A DNA stretch of 64,000 nucleotides from Toxotes chatareus (GCA_016801885.1 CM028885.1:1052955-1116954), one strand, 5' to 3'; counted from the first letter of the stretch, positions 11,962 to 23,539 are shown. Numbers and translations are program-made. Notes: generated from the sequence alone by a model not told the origin.

Positions 11962-13935
11962 CACTCAAAAAAGTGAACTCAATGAGTTGTTGAATAAAAT
12001 AACTGTACTTATGTGTAATTTAATTAACATTTCTGTGTTTGGCTTTAAAACCTAGCCTACTATAGTAAGTGTAATTTAAAATGTATACTTGTTAAAGTAA
12101 GAGAAAACAGCTAAGTAAATTCATCGTAACACTCTTGTGTAAATCGCACAACATGGAAGGGTTTCCGTAGGCCGGACATTGCACATGCTCAGAAGCTGAC
12201 TGCACGGACTCCATTTTGAAAGCAGGGCTGTATTTTGGCGGGCGACTGTGGGATCTGCTTCGAATTGCATCCATCTCTGTTCGAGTAAGTATATTTATTA
12301 ATGCGCTCTGTGATGTTCGAAGATTAGTGCATAGTGAGGGTGATATTGCTGGTCCAACTGTATTTGTATTGCGAAAATCTATCATATATGAGAACGTTAG
12401 CCAATTAACCAAATTGCCAAATGACAGACATACATTAAATGATCAATTTGACTGTAACTGTAGTTTAGTAATCTCCTCCTCCAATGAAACATTACATTGG
12501 TTTAGTTTAATGGCATTTTATTGCAGTTCATTGGTTGGGCATCAGAGCTCTCTGTAGCAAGGTGAGGCGACCTTAAAAACGGTTGATGATTTTCAAGTTA
12601 GGGATAGAAAGTTTTTAAAACAGCTGGGTTGAAAAGCAGTGCCATTTGTTTGTAATTTAACTGCAGGCTAACTGCAAGCGCTAAGCTAGTGGAGTGACAG
12701 GTTTTTTTGTTTGTTTTTAAACCAGCGTGTGAGTGAGTGGGTGATCAAGAGTGAGGGAGCGTTGGCCGTGTCAGGACAGACTGCGCCGATTACTCACGAG
12801 TTGCCCCAGCACTGAAAATTAGTAACGCTTTGTAAGTATATTCTGAAACAGAAACATGACTTTTTTTAGTTATTCATAACTACCCTGAATGATAACAGAG
12901 TGACTGAATGACAAAAGTTTTCAACTAGTACCCTTCGTTTTCCACCGATACATAATTATTGCTGCTGCTACGGCGCTCCAAGGATAGCCGCCTGGGTTTT
13001 AACCTTAGCCTTGGCTAAATTGTGCTCGCTCTCAACCCAATCCAAAGCAACGCCGAAGCGGCATGTATTCCATTAGTCGTACTTTTGCTTAAATAGCTAA
13101 GTAGCTTAAATATAACAATAATGGGACATCTCTGTTCTGATGTATCTGTTTCTGATTCACGTTTGGTATTTTATTTTATTTTGAAATTGTAATCTGGTCA
13201 TGTGACTTAAGTTCGGTAAGGTAGACGGACCGTGGAATTGTGGGATAGAGCCAGCAGTGACGCAGAAGAGGAAACACATAGCATTTCGAGTATTCTACAT
13301 GTGGGCCAAGACGCGCACACGGTAATTGTTTGTATCGTGTGAAATATTGTTGATGGACTCAGAGACACATTTTCATTGTTTTATTTTAAGCACTTTCTGT
13401 CGTGATAATGTTTAGCCAGTGCACTGTTGGAAACTACATTGATTAATTGAAATGGAGTTGAAATGACATATGTGTTAAAAGGTTTTCCTTTTCCTGTAGT
13501 TTTCACCGTGTCCTCTGAAGAAACAGAGTCAGAAAAAATTAATCTTCAGTGGCACCAGTATGAAGCGTGGCCATTATTTCTTCAGACCAGTGTAGCTACA
13601 AATATAATATTATTGTTAGGAAGCAGATATAACATTTTTTGTCAGTTTGACAGTAAAGCTATCAGCATGTTCAAGCTGTAACTATTTTCTTATAAGTCTG
13701 ATGAGTGATATTAAATAGACTGTACCTCTATATTACAGGTCTCCCCTACATTTGTGAGCTTGAGGACCAGACATTGCTGTTGTTTGTGGCTTTTCAGTAG
13801 TGGTAAGTATTATGATGTAATAGAGCCAAGCTAACTTTTCACGTATTCACAGATCTACAAAGCTAATAATGTAGCCTACATGGGATGGTAATTTTTTTGT
13901 TTGGTTGTGTTTGTGTTTCATTTTCAGTATTATGA
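11962..13935 (+). other. 5' non-coding leader of transposon B
   Basis: About 2 kb between the left terminus and ORF1. Donor-like GTAAGT sites occur near 12285 and 12833, and an acceptor CATTTTCAG ends at about 13927, just before the ORF1 start. A spliced non-coding leader is therefore plausible. The same acceptor position is conserved upstream of ORF1 in A and D. No other coding gene is supported. Confidence 0.45.
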
Positions 13936-16635
13936 ATGTGGAAGTGTAAAGAGTGTGCTGCAGAAGAAAAAACACGTTATCAATTATTGAAGCACTATAG
14001 GTTAAAACATGGCCACTTTGGCCGCAAACACCCTTATCCATGCACATATTCCAATTGCCCATGTACATTTAAAACTTGGAATGCGCTCCGAAGTCATCTG
14101 TGTAGATCACATTTTGATCAGGCCTCTCAAACATCAGTAGATTGCACAACATTTAGCTGCCACCATTGTTCAAATAGCTGCATTGCCTCATTGAAAGAAT
14201 TTTTAACTCATGTTAATAGCCATCTAAAAAAACATGAAACTATATGTTGCATTTTTGAGAACTGTTCCTTTCAAACAAATATTTATGGAACATATCAAAC
14301 TCACAAGAACAGAAAGCATAGGACATTTACACTGAATGATTTAAAAGCTGGAATTGTGAAAAATGCCTCAGCAGATTCACTAAATTGTTCTTTTGGGGGT
14401 GCGTGTCTGACAGATAGTAATGAGTCATTTGATGCTGAACCTGAGGATGATGCATTGATCCCAGAACCTGAGAATGTGCCAGAAGTTATAGAACACAAAT
14501 TGGCATTTGTCTTATTAAAGTTGGAAAATTGTTTCCATGTACCAGCCGCAGCTGTCGATGAACTGTTAAATGAGTTTCATTATTTGGTTAGTTCTTCTTT
14601 GGTGCCTGTAGCTAACAACATTCTTGCTGACTTCTTCAGTAAACATAACTTGGAGGTTGATCACTTACTCATCAAGGAGTTAAAGTCCACACTATCTTCA
14701 TCTAACCCTTTATCAAAAGCTTTAGGGAAGGAAGGGCCATTATCCACTGCATTTAAGCGGAAGGAATATTATAGACATCATTTTAATATAGTTGATCCAG
14801 TTGAGTTTATACTTGATGCAAAGGCCAAACGAAGTTTTCAGTATGTCCCTTTGCTAAAGGTTTTACAGCAGCTACTTAATCAAACAGATGTGCTCAGCAA
14901 GGTTATCGAAAAGAGAAGACTGCAACAGAGAGTGAGTCAACAGCTGCATTACACATCCTTTGAAGATGGTCAGCACTTTAAGAATAATGGATTTCTGTCA
15001 GGAGAGGAACTAAAAATCTCTATCTGTCTATACTTAGACGATTTTGAGGTTTGTAACCCCCTCGGTACATCGCGGAAAACACACAAACTGTGTGCTGTCT
15101 ATTGGATTTTGGGAAATTTGCCCCCAGGCAGCAATTCTTCTTTGGCCTCAATATACCTGGCTCTCATATGTAAATCTGATGATGTAAAGACCTTTGGCTA
15201 CCACAGGATTTTTGAGCCACTACTCCAAGATCTTGTTACCCTAGAGCAGCAGGGTGTTTTTGTCTCACATCTGGGTAAATTTGTGAAGGGGACACTTCTG
15301 TGTGTGGTATCAGACAACCTTGCAGCACATGGAATAGCTGGCTTTGTGGAAAGTTTCTCTGGCCAGTATTTTTGTAGATTTTGCACCGCACAGCGGGAAG
15401 AAACTCAAGTCAAAGAAGTAAAATCAGGTGTATTTACACTTAGAAACAAAGAGCTTCAACAGTTGCATGTTAATTCTGCACAGGCAAAAGGAGGTACTTT
15501 TTTTGGTGTGAAGAAAGCTTGTATTTTTACAGAAAGACTTGCACACTTCTGTGTCACATCAGGATATCCCCCTGATGTTGTTCACGATCTTTTTGAGGGC
15601 ATAGTCCCTGTTGAACTTGCACAGTGCCTGGGGTTTCTCATTTCAAAGAAGTTGTTTACACTTCTAGACCTCAATAGTCACATTAAAAACTTTCAATACA
15701 AGTGGGGTGACAAAAAAAATCGCCCTCACTTAGTACCACATAACTTTGCACATCGGAAAACAATTGGTGGTAACGCACACGAGAATTGGTGTTTGTTAAG
15801 ATTGTTACCATTTATGATTGGTCATTTGATCCCTGAAGATGAACCAGCCTGGAAAGTGATTTTAGACTTAAAAGATATTGTAGAGCTAGTGGTTGCACCT
15901 GTCCACTGTGATGAGTCTGTGGCATATTTAGAGTATAAAATCTCAGAGCACAGACAGCGGTACCAGGAAGTATTTCCAGGCGAGAGACTCTTGCCCAAAC
16001 ATCACTTTCTGGAGCACTACCCAGAAATGATAAAGCGGTTTGGCCCCATTGTAAATTTTTGGACAATGCGATTTGAGGCCAAACACAGTTTTTTCAAACA
16101 GGTTGTCAGACACACAAAGTGTTTCAAAAACATCACACTGTCTTTGGCGAATAAGCATCAGTTGATGATTGGATATCACTTGTATACAAGGAGTTATGAG
16201 AGATCAGCCTTTGAGGTGACACATGTCTCGTCATTTCCTGTAGATGTCATGAAAGAGGATGTAGTGTTTCATCTACAACAAAAATATCCTAACCTCACAA
16301 CAGTTACTTTAGCACAGAGTGTCTCTAGCAATGGCATACAATATAGAAATGGAATGATTATTGTGCATGGATCAGTAGGTGGATTGCCTGAATTTGTGGA
16401 GATACTTCAAATGTGTGTATTGGAAAACACATTGATCTTCATATGCAGAAAATTGGCATCGTGGTACATAGAGCACTACAGAGCATTTGAGATTCAGGCA
16501 TCCTCAGCAACAGAGATTGTGTTGGCTGAATTAAGTGAACTGATTGACAACTATCCTCTGGTTGACTACCGGTGTGGAAGCCGCCGAATGGTAACCCTTA
16601 AAAGATACATACACGTGTCTGGTAATTATTCTTGA
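13936..16635 (+). CDS. Transposon B ORF1: C2H2 zinc-finger CMC-like transposase, intact
   Basis: An uninterrupted 899-aa frame. Residues 1-130 hold about four C2H2-type fingers: C4/C7...H20/H25, C36/C41...H54/H59, C75/C78...H92/H96, and a fourth at about 105-128. Residues 180-345 are a helical linker. The transposase core follows. LYLDDFEVCNPLG supplies D368/D369, SDNLAAHGIAGF supplies D460, CRFC supplies C480/C483, HDLFEG supplies H550 and E554, and TMRFEAKHSFF is at about 710-720. A D...D-CxxC-H-E order is known from CMC transposases, and the D-x(5)-PLG and DNLAAHG blocks resemble the plant tnp2 family. Expected role: nuclear excision and integration of the element, with the fingers recognising its ends. 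The start was chosen because ATGTGG follows a conserved acceptor, and copy D begins the same way (MWRCKEC). It may be active, or it may simply be young. Which E is catalytic is not certain. Confidence 0.8.
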   Translation: MWKCKECAAEEKTRYQLLKHYRLKHGHFGRKHPYPCTYSNCPCTFKTWNALRSHLCRSHFDQASQTSVDCTTFSCHHCSNSCIASLKEFLTHVNSHLKKHETICCIFENCSFQTNIYGTYQTHKNRKHRTFTLNDLKAGIVKNASADSLNCSFGGACLTDSNESFDAEPEDDALIPEPENVPEVIEHKLAFVLLKLENCFHVPAAAVDELLNEFHYLVSSSLVPVANNILADFFSKHNLEVDHLLIKELKSTLSSSNPLSKALGKEGPLSTAFKRKEYYRHHFNIVDPVEFILDAKAKRSFQYVPLLKVLQQLLNQTDVLSKVIEKRRLQQRVSQQLHYTSFEDGQHFKNNGFLSGEELKISICLYLDDFEVCNPLGTSRKTHKLCAVYWILGNLPPGSNSSLASIYLALICKSDDVKTFGYHRIFEPLLQDLVTLEQQGVFVSHLGKFVKGTLLCVVSDNLAAHGIAGFVESFSGQYFCRFCTAQREETQVKEVKSGVFTLRNKELQQLHVNSAQAKGGTFFGVKKACIFTERLAHFCVTSGYPPDVVHDLFEGIVPVELAQCLGFLISKKLFTLLDLNSHIKNFQYKWGDKKNRPHLVPHNFAHRKTIGGNAHENWCLLRLLPFMIGHLIPEDEPAWKVILDLKDIVELVVAPVHCDESVAYLEYKISEHRQRYQEVFPGERLLPKHHFLEHYPEMIKRFGPIVNFWTMRFEAKHSFFKQVVRHTKCFKNITLSLANKHQLMIGYHLYTRSYERSAFEVTHVSSFPVDVMKEDVVFHLQQKYPNLTTVTLAQSVSSNGIQYRNGMIIVHGSVGGLPEFVEILQMCVLENTLIFICRKLASWYIEHYRAFEIQASSATEIVLAELSELIDNYPLVDYRCGSRRMVTLKRYIHVSGNYS

Positions 16636-16879
16636 TTATTGTTTGATGCTGACTGTCTTTATGAGAATACAGATTAAAAGGATACACAAAGTAACTCTTC
16701 AAAGACAACTATTCTTCAGGACAGGGTTATTTGAGCCAGAATCAACATTACAAGTTTGATAATGAAATAAAGCATAAGTAGTTGTTGAGTTACCTGAGGA
16801 TCCACAGAGTCACTATTTAGCTTGCTACTCATGGCAAAGTGTGTTTATGATAAATCTGCGCATGAGCAGAGCGAGGCAG

Positions 16880-17000
16880 TTATGTTCCCTGCTGGTGTGT
16901 TTTTTAAATTCATAAATTCATTGCTCCTTGTGACTGCTGCTGCAAACAAATTTCCCCACGGGGATTAATAAAGTATCTCTTAATCTTAATCTTAAATTAC
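16880..17000 (+). repeat. LINE 3' tail inserted in transposon B
   Basis: The stretch TTTCCCCACGGGGATTAA followed by TAAAGTATCT and a (CTTAAT)n tail is a typical fish LINE/SINE 3' end. It lies between ORF1 and ORF2 of B and is a later small insertion. From 17000 to 17280 nothing else is evident. Confidence 0.55.
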
Positions 17001-17279
17001 AATTTGCTATATTTTCCTGAATGAACCCTTGCTGCAAAATGACCATTTAATACCACTCTGGAAATTAAGTGAAACACAGTAGTATGGGGTTCTTCTCAGT
17101 GTATTACATACAGAATAGATGGCAGTCAACATGCTCCCACTTCGGAGAAGCACCAGTAGTATTGCAGTAGGAAACATGACCTCCTCTGACATTTCCAATT
17201 AGTCTGCAGTATAAACTGGATTACCATTACACTACACTGCACTATCATAAAATAATACTGACTTATTGATCACTATAAT

Positions 17280-17323
17280 ATATACTATATACATACTATG
17301 TATGTATATGTATACATATACAT

Positions 17324-17354
<31 letters not shown>

Positions 17355-17375
17355 GTATAGCATAGTATATATATC
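17280..17375. repeat. AT/ATAC microsatellite
   Basis: Simple repeat of TATA, TATG and CACACA units inside transposon B, upstream of ORF2. Confidence 0.85.
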
Positions 17376-17539
17376 TGACCTTTGTGCAACATTCTAAGGG
17401 AGACTTTCTTTACATTAACCCTGTGTTCCCTGTGATAGTGATACTGATGATAAATGGATGCTGTCTACTCAGTAGACTTTAATCACATATGGTTTAATCA
17501 TTTTTTTCTGCTTTTCTTCAGAATAACCTGTCAAGAAAC

Positions 17540-20208
17540 ATGGCATCAGCAGTGCTTCGTATCATTTTTGGAGAAAACGACTCTTCCAAAATAAGCTTGC
17601 CTTCAGGAATACCTGATTCTGTTGAGGAACTAAAAAATGAGATAAAGAGACAATGTGAGGTGTTGGGTGACTTCAGACTGCAATACAAGGACAAAGACTT
17701 TGATGAGTTCATAAATCTGCAGTCTATGTCAGATATTCAAAACAAAGCAACTCTCAAAGTGATCTACCTCTCAAGTACTTTCTCTCCAAGTAACCTTTGC
17801 GTGTCTTCAGTGGAACCTAGCCTGGATGAGACTACTTCTGTTTCATCTATGGACACTGACATTCTCTCATCTTCTGGCTCATCATTGTCATCCCTCAGAT
17901 CTGAGCCATGGCCAGACATCTTCCCTGTACCTGAGTTTGCTTATGATGTTGAACTGCAGCTCCAGCGTGCAAATACTGACTTTCAAACTAATGGTATCCT
18001 TTTCAGTCCAAGTCCAAGCATGAAATCATGCATTCTTTAAAGTTTGGCCTCCCAGATAATCAAATATAAAGCTTATCCATCCAATGCTGACTTTGATGCA
18101 GTGGGTGAAGCACTTGTAAAGAAACACCCATGTTTGAAGGAGCAGGGTTCTGTTTCTGGCTTTTATGGGTGGAAAATAAGCTTAAAATATAAGATGGCAA
18201 ACTACAGGACAAAGCTGCGCAGTATTGGATGCTCTGAGCTGTGCCTGAATTCCTTTAAGCGCAAACAAGGTGATCCACGCACATCTCCAAATCAAGTGAA
18301 GAAAGCTAGGAGAGCAGAGGTGAACTATTGTCCAGATTATGCAGCAGGACAATCCCAAGAGAGCCTTGAAGAAGACAGGCTGGCACTATTGTCTGAAGTA
18401 AGAAAGATCAACAACCAACAGGTGGTTAAGGAAAAAATGGAAAAGACATTTGCTTACAGGCGTCATGAGGTGATTGAAGAAAGGCCTTCCATTGCTGATC
18501 TCAAAAGAAGGTGGCCAGCTCTTTTCTTTGAGCATGAGGTGAGTCAACTAAGTTTTTTATATGAATGTTTTTCAAAGATAAAAATTATAATGTTAATTGT
18601 CAAGAAAAAGCATTGTGTCAAATTTGTTGCACTGCAAGCTTGTGGTGGTCAGTGGAACTGGGCTATAGAATCATACCTGGGAAAAATATAACTTAACACA
18701 CTCTTTACACTTCCACATTCATAAATAAAAAAAAAATAAGGGATCTCCTTGTTGTAGTCTGATGTTTCAATTTAGAATGATTCACACACTACTTGGTCAT
18801 GGGACATCCAAACATAATTTTCATCTTAGGAAGTCACATTAACATTTCATTGGTCCAGCAATTTGATTCTTGTATTGACCTGTATTGTGTTGATATTTTT
18901 ATACTTTATTGTTAAATGGGTGTAGGTGGAAGCTGAGTTTCTTCGCATCACCACTGCCCCACTGAGATCAAAATTCATGCAACAGCTGGATCATCACTCT
19001 GCACAGCTGATGACAATCTTCAAAAGGAAGGGAGGAGCAGCAGGACGTAAAATAAGGAATATCATGGCTGACTTGGATAAGGTATCTTTTAATTAGTGGT
19101 GCAATGCTTCGCATGCACACTATTTCATATAGTCAATAGTGTGTGGTGCAGCAGTACCGCACACTATTGACACAGACACACACATAGTCAACAAACAAGA
19201 AAGACACACAATTGCACAATAACTCACACAGACACACAATAGCACAATAACAAACAGCACAATGCACCACTCTTGCGATTTCCCGCAGGGGAATTGTCTA
19301 GTTTTCATTACTTTTTGATGATGAATATGAACTAGCTGGTCACCATAGGGCTGAAAACTGGCTGCCAGTATATCAGTGCTTCACACACTTAGAAGCTTAC
19401 CTACAGATGTATATGTTCCACAGTCTGGTGCTGGATAGTAGAGATTATAAAGTGGCTCCATTCACTCTAAAACCAAAAATGTGCACCACACACATTTGTG
19501 GTCATGTAAAAAATCAGAAAAACATGTTTATTTGAATCATCTAATTCAAATAGATACACATTCCAATATGCCAAAAAATACCTAAAACTGCTTCTACGTT
19601 TTTTAAAAAAATGCATAGCAAAAATTAGTAGCCAGGCTAGTTTGGTTGAAGAGTGATACTCTTCGATTGCTGACACCTTTCCCTTATTCCCTGCTGTAGA
19701 ATGATGCCATTGAAATGAGAAGAGCCTGTGTACTGAAAGCACTAATGGTTTACCTCAATGAAGACCCTGAACATCTCATAAAAGAGTATATGGTAAGTAA
19801 TTTCTTCTCTGGTTCTATTGTACTTTCTTTCCAGAAACTAAAAACGTGATATGTTGTAACTCAAGGTTTATTTGTTTTGTGTTTGAGGATGTTGAAGACA
19901 ACCAGGAGGCCATGGACCAGACAGTCCTGGGAATCTTTGCCATAAAGAGGGAGGGTGCAGAGCTTACAGATTGCCTGGCAGATGTTGGAATCATCATTGA
20001 AGGTGTAGAAGTGCTCCATGATCTTGATAACATTGCAAACGCAGTCGCCATTTTGTTTGGCCTCATGTACTCACTGGACTTGAGCTATCCAACGAACCTG
20101 ATGTACACATTTGAGGTCCTGCAAAAACTTGTGATGGGACTAGATGGCAACAAACTCTCAACAAAGGCCCAAGTGCTAAAGAACAAACTGTTTGAAGGGA
20201 CATTTTAG
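17540..20208 (+). pseudogene. Transposon B ORF2: PB1/SAMD3-like accessory protein, one nonsense codon
   Basis: Four exons: 17540-18538, 18926-19081, 19700-19792 and 19888-20208, with AG/GT borders, 1569 nt in total (about 522 aa). The only disruption I see is a TAA at 18038-18040 (codon 167), where A has GAA in the aligned EILERLAES block. The frame is the same on both sides. Residues 5-75 resemble a PB1/ubiquitin fold (LRIIFGEN, then YKDKDFDEFINL). Next comes an acidic serine-rich linker and a WPDIFPVPEF motif. Then follows a domain with KAYPSNADFD, KKHPCL and GFYGWKISLKYK, a basic KRKQG...KKARRAE tail, and FAYRRHEV...RRWPALF. Exon 4 carries VGIIIEGVEVL and LFGLMYSLDLSYP. The same domains occur in fish proteins annotated SAMD3-like. 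The role in transposition is not known; by analogy with the two-protein En/Spm system it could be the end-binding subunit. Confidence 0.75.
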
Positions 20209-21140
20209 AGAAGTGTTGTGCTCCTGAGCATCAGAGGAAACTTGGAGGAAGGATTCCATCCCAAATCATATGGCAAAAAACTGATTTTTGGATCTACATG
20301 TTGAACTGTTTGTGGAGAGTGGATCAAGTACACTAAATGGTTAAGAAAGTTAAAAATGTTAACAAAAGTAAGAGAGAATAACTCAAAAAGCAACGAGAAA
20401 TTTTAATGTATGTCACAGAAGAGATCAACAGTTTTTTTGCCTTTGAGTTTTTTTTTTTATAACTGTTAACAATTTTATAACTGCACTGATTTGTTTTGTT
20501 TTTTTAAACCCTACAATACTGATGTGACAGGTAGGAAGCAATTATTTTGAAGTAAATTGGGAAATATAACTTAAATGGTTTTCAGGTATTACTCATGTTT
20601 GTATTACTAATCATATTGCCATTAGTGCTTTTATACCAAAAAGTTTGTGGTTTTAAGTGATGGTTTTAGTGTTCCATTGGCAATAAATAATATTTTTCAC
20701 TGAACTAAACTGGTGTTTTGAGATGAATGTACTTAACAACTTTGTGTGGAAATTGTTGACATAACTAGGTTTACAAAGTCCAACGTAAATTCACTAGCTT
20801 TATACAGTGAATACTATTTAAGTACCTCTTATTCAAGTTAGTTAAGCTGGAACTACAGGGAACTGTTTAGTTGGTGTTACTAAATGCAGCTGAATTAGTT
20901 ACATGAGTGAGTTGTGTTAGTGTAATCAATGTCTGTTTAGTTAGCTGAACACAGCCTGATCAATTAAAGTTTATTTGACCGGATTATATTGAAATGACTG
21001 AATACAGTCTTGTTGGTTTCACATAAGTTAGCTACTTCCTCTGTAATAACAGTATTAAATTAGTTTGAACACAACACAGTTATGTGGAAATTGTTGACAT
21101 AGCTATATTAAGTAGATTGGACAACTTATTTTTTTGAGTG
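20209..21140 (+). other. 3' subterminal region of transposon B
   Basis: A 930-bp AT-rich non-coding region between the ORF2 stop and the right terminus. From about 20760 it contains loosely repeated AGTTAGCT, TTAGTT and GTTAAG-type short motifs, the kind of subterminal repeats that CACTA-type transposases bind. No gene is seen. Confidence 0.4.
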
Positions 21141-21894
21141 TACAGTAACTGTAATAAATGATAAGTAGCAATAAGGGGTCATAATAGCTAGTTTTATATA
21201 ATGATTTTGAGTACAAACTACTAATTAATATACTACACTTGAGGTTCTATGTTAATATGACTAAACATATTTAGTTTCAGCATGTGTAAAAAGTTAAGGT
21301 TCCCTGTTTATACAACTCGACATATTTAATTTAAGCTTGTGTGAAAACTAAAGTGGTATAAGGCAACGGGTTTCCTTGCGATTTGCGAGTAAAGTCAACT
21401 AATTCGGGTTAAGAGTGTACAGTGCAGAAGTAGTAAACAGAAAGTGACACAACATGTCGTTGCAACGTTACCACCACGTAGTGATGGCTGAAGAAACTGT
21501 CATATGGAACTGGTTTCCATTGTACAATAATACGGTGTAGCAACATGATAAATCACTAAGGCCAAAAAAATGTAATGGGGGATTGCCACCCAGAAAAGAA
21601 TTCTACAGTGATGAAACCTGTGGGTTTAGGACTCTTTTCTGGAGTTGTTTACATGTTAGTGGAGAGGTTAATGAAATCCATGGAGGGTGAAGGAGTCTGA
21701 TAAAAACATTCCACTGAGTCAAACTCTTCACTTTCTTTAACCTCGGTATCTGTGAAGGATGAGACAGTTTAATACAGGTCATATGTTACTGCAATCCTCA
21801 GTGTGAGACTTTCTTTGTCAGTTATTATTTATAAGAGAGTCTGTTACATGATCTGCCTGAGTTACTCATTAAAATTTTGGCTTCAAGAACCTTG

Positions 21895-22818
21895 ATGGAA
21901 GCTGAATTAAATGTAACATATATAAGTCTTGGTGGGTATTTAGAGGTGCAAAAATACAGATATGTTTATTTTGTGATCATGTTTACAGTGTATATTTTAA
22001 TCATCTGCTGTAATTCCACCATTGTGTGTCTGATCTGGATTCAGAAAAACCTCCATGAGCCTATGTACATTTTCATTGCAGCGTTGTTACTGAACTCTGT
22101 TCTGTTCAGCACTGTTATCTACCCAAAGCTTTTAACTGATGTTTTATCTGAGAAACAGATGATTTCATTTCAAGCCTGTGTCTTTCAGTGGTTTATATAT
22201 TCCTGTTTGACTGGTTCAGAGTTCTTACTGTTGTCAGCCATGGCCTATGACAGGTATGTGTCTATATGCAATCCTCTGCAATATCCAACTATCATGAGAA
22301 AAACTACCATCAAAGTCTTTCTGGTTTCAGCTTGGCTTGTTCCTGCTTGTGAGCTTGCAGTGGCAGTTGTATTGTATGCTAATATAAAACTCTGTCACTT
22401 CAGTTTGAAAGGACTGTTCTGTAACACTTCAATTTACACACTTCAGTGTGTTCGCTCAGTAGCATTGTCCATTTATGGTGTCTTCTTATTGCTAAACATT
22501 GCTCTTTTCCCTATGCTCTTCATAGTTTTTACATACACCAGGATACTTATCATATCCTATAGAAGTTGTAAAACAGTCCGTAGAAAAGCTGCACAGACCT
22601 GTTTTCCTCACCTGCTGGTTTTAATCAGCTTTTCCTTTTTTGTTACTTATGATGTCATTGTAGTTCGACTGGAATCAGATTTGCCAAAACTTGCCCGTTT
22701 AATTATGACTTTACAAGTGATTCTGTATCATCCTCTCTTTAATCCAATCATATACAGACTGAAATTGAAAGAAATCTCCAAACACCTCAAGAGCTTATTT
22801 CAGAACAAATCACACTAA
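21895..22818 (+). CDS. Olfactory receptor, intact, single exon
   Basis: A complete rhodopsin-like olfactory receptor, G-protein coupled and expected in the plasma membrane of olfactory neurons. The frame is open from 21877. I prefer the ATG at 21895, which gives 307 aa with the N-glycosylation site NVT close to the N-terminus. Seven membrane segments are readable. Hallmarks include HEPMYIFIAALLLNS (TM2), a cysteine at the start of TM3, MAYDRYVSIC at the end of TM3, cysteines in the second extracellular loop, and PLFNPIIYRLK in TM7. The sequence resembles the large teleost groups compared with mammalian OR6/10/11-type receptors. It has no frameshift or stop and sits about 480 bp from the right end of transposon A. 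The ligand cannot be inferred. Confidence 0.93.
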   Translation: MEAELNVTYISLGGYLEVQKYRYVYFVIMFTVYILIICCNSTIVCLIWIQKNLHEPMYIFIAALLLNSVLFSTVIYPKLLTDVLSEKQMISFQACVFQWFIYSCLTGSEFLLLSAMAYDRYVSICNPLQYPTIMRKTTIKVFLVSAWLVPACELAVAVVLYANIKLCHFSLKGLFCNTSIYTLQCVRSVALSIYGVFLLLNIALFPMLFIVFTYTRILIISYRSCKTVRRKAAQTCFPHLLVLISFSFFVTYDVIVVRLESDLPKLARLIMTLQVILYHPLFNPIIYRLKLKEISKHLKSLFQNKSH

Positions 22819-23535
22819 TATACTGACACTGTTAACTGATGTGATGTAGTTACACCTGTAATTATAAACTACTGATGTTATATTTGACAAGTATGGATTT
22901 GTTTTTATGTCTGATGGGTACAGAATATTATCTGCTTTCATGTTAGACATTCATATGACATTTATATTAGTATCATAATCTCTAGTTATATTGATGAAGT
23001 TGGTAATGGTAAAAAAGTGAAGATAAACATTTTAAATGTTCAAATCCTGAATAATGTCAAGTGTTGTGATGGTTGATGTTTTAAGTACTAACAGCTTTAA
23101 CTGCATGTCACAGATCGTTCTTCCTTCTTTTGTTGTTTGTTACAGATGAAAATTCATCCCTGTGTCATTTAAATTAATAAAATCGTTTTAAAAAAAGACA
23201 TTAGCAGTGTTTTGTGTTCCAAATCCCTGCTCGTAGTGGTACAGTTAATATATTTACACATTGTAAAAATGTTGAAAATTGAGTTGAAAATTCAAAAGTA
23301 TTTAAAAAGTTTCACTTAATTTCAGGTCTTGCCTAATGTACTGTAATTTTACATCTTCACAGCTTGGCATTTTTCTCTTTGATGAATGAACTGAAGACTG
23401 ACAAACTACAGCTGTAGCTTGAGCTTGATTTTCACAAAGTTCAGTTGGAGAAAATCAATTAAAGGATAATGGATTGGTTTGAAAAGGACAGATTTTAATT
23501 CTGTACAGGAACTTTGATTTTTACCTTGAACCTTA
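22819..23535. other. Unassigned 3' flank of the olfactory receptor
   Basis: AT-rich sequence with an AATAAA-like signal near 23176 that could serve the receptor gene. No further coding sequence or recognisable element. Confidence 0.4.
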
Positions 23536-23539
23536 AACT

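Larger units (their letters stand above)
11962..21140 (+). mobile_element. Transposon B: nearly intact two-gene CACT-ended DNA transposon
   Basis: The left terminus is TA|CACTCAAAAAAG (TA 11960-11961). The right terminus is TTTTTTTGAGTG|TA (TA 21141-21142). These give a short terminal inverted repeat of about 11-13 bp, CACTCAAAAAA. The element is 9179 bp and carries ORF1 (13936-16635) and ORF2 (17540-20208) in tandem. TA on both sides is a candidate 2-bp target duplication. It lies inside transposon A: flanking A sequence continues from 11961 into 21143, and A's own right end follows at 21417. The CACT ends, short inverted repeats, subterminal repeats and a tnp2-like transposase point to the CMC (CACTA/Mirage/Chapaev) group. 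Confidence 0.8.
5722..21417 (+). mobile_element. Transposon A: two-gene CACT-ended DNA transposon
   Basis: The left end is TA|CACTGTAAACCCAG at 5720. The right end, read in reverse complement, is TA|CACTCTTAACCCGAA, ending at 21417 with TA at 21418-21419. The ends match imperfectly over about 15 bp and both are flanked by TA, a candidate 2-bp target duplication. The element carries ORF1 (6636-9314) and ORF2 (9471-11303) in the same orientation. Element B lies inside its 3' non-coding part. Without B and B's duplicated TA, A is about 6.5 kb. The right subterminal region contains AAGGCAACGGGTTTCC (21360-21375), whose reverse complement recurs with one mismatch at the end of element C. Both genes are broken. 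Confidence 0.75.

Noticed and set aside
19133..19168. Inverted repeat around TCAATAGTGTG...CACACTATTGA in an intron of element B
   Set aside because: Only about 11 bp arms next to a CA-rich tract. It may be a small foldback but is not distinctive.
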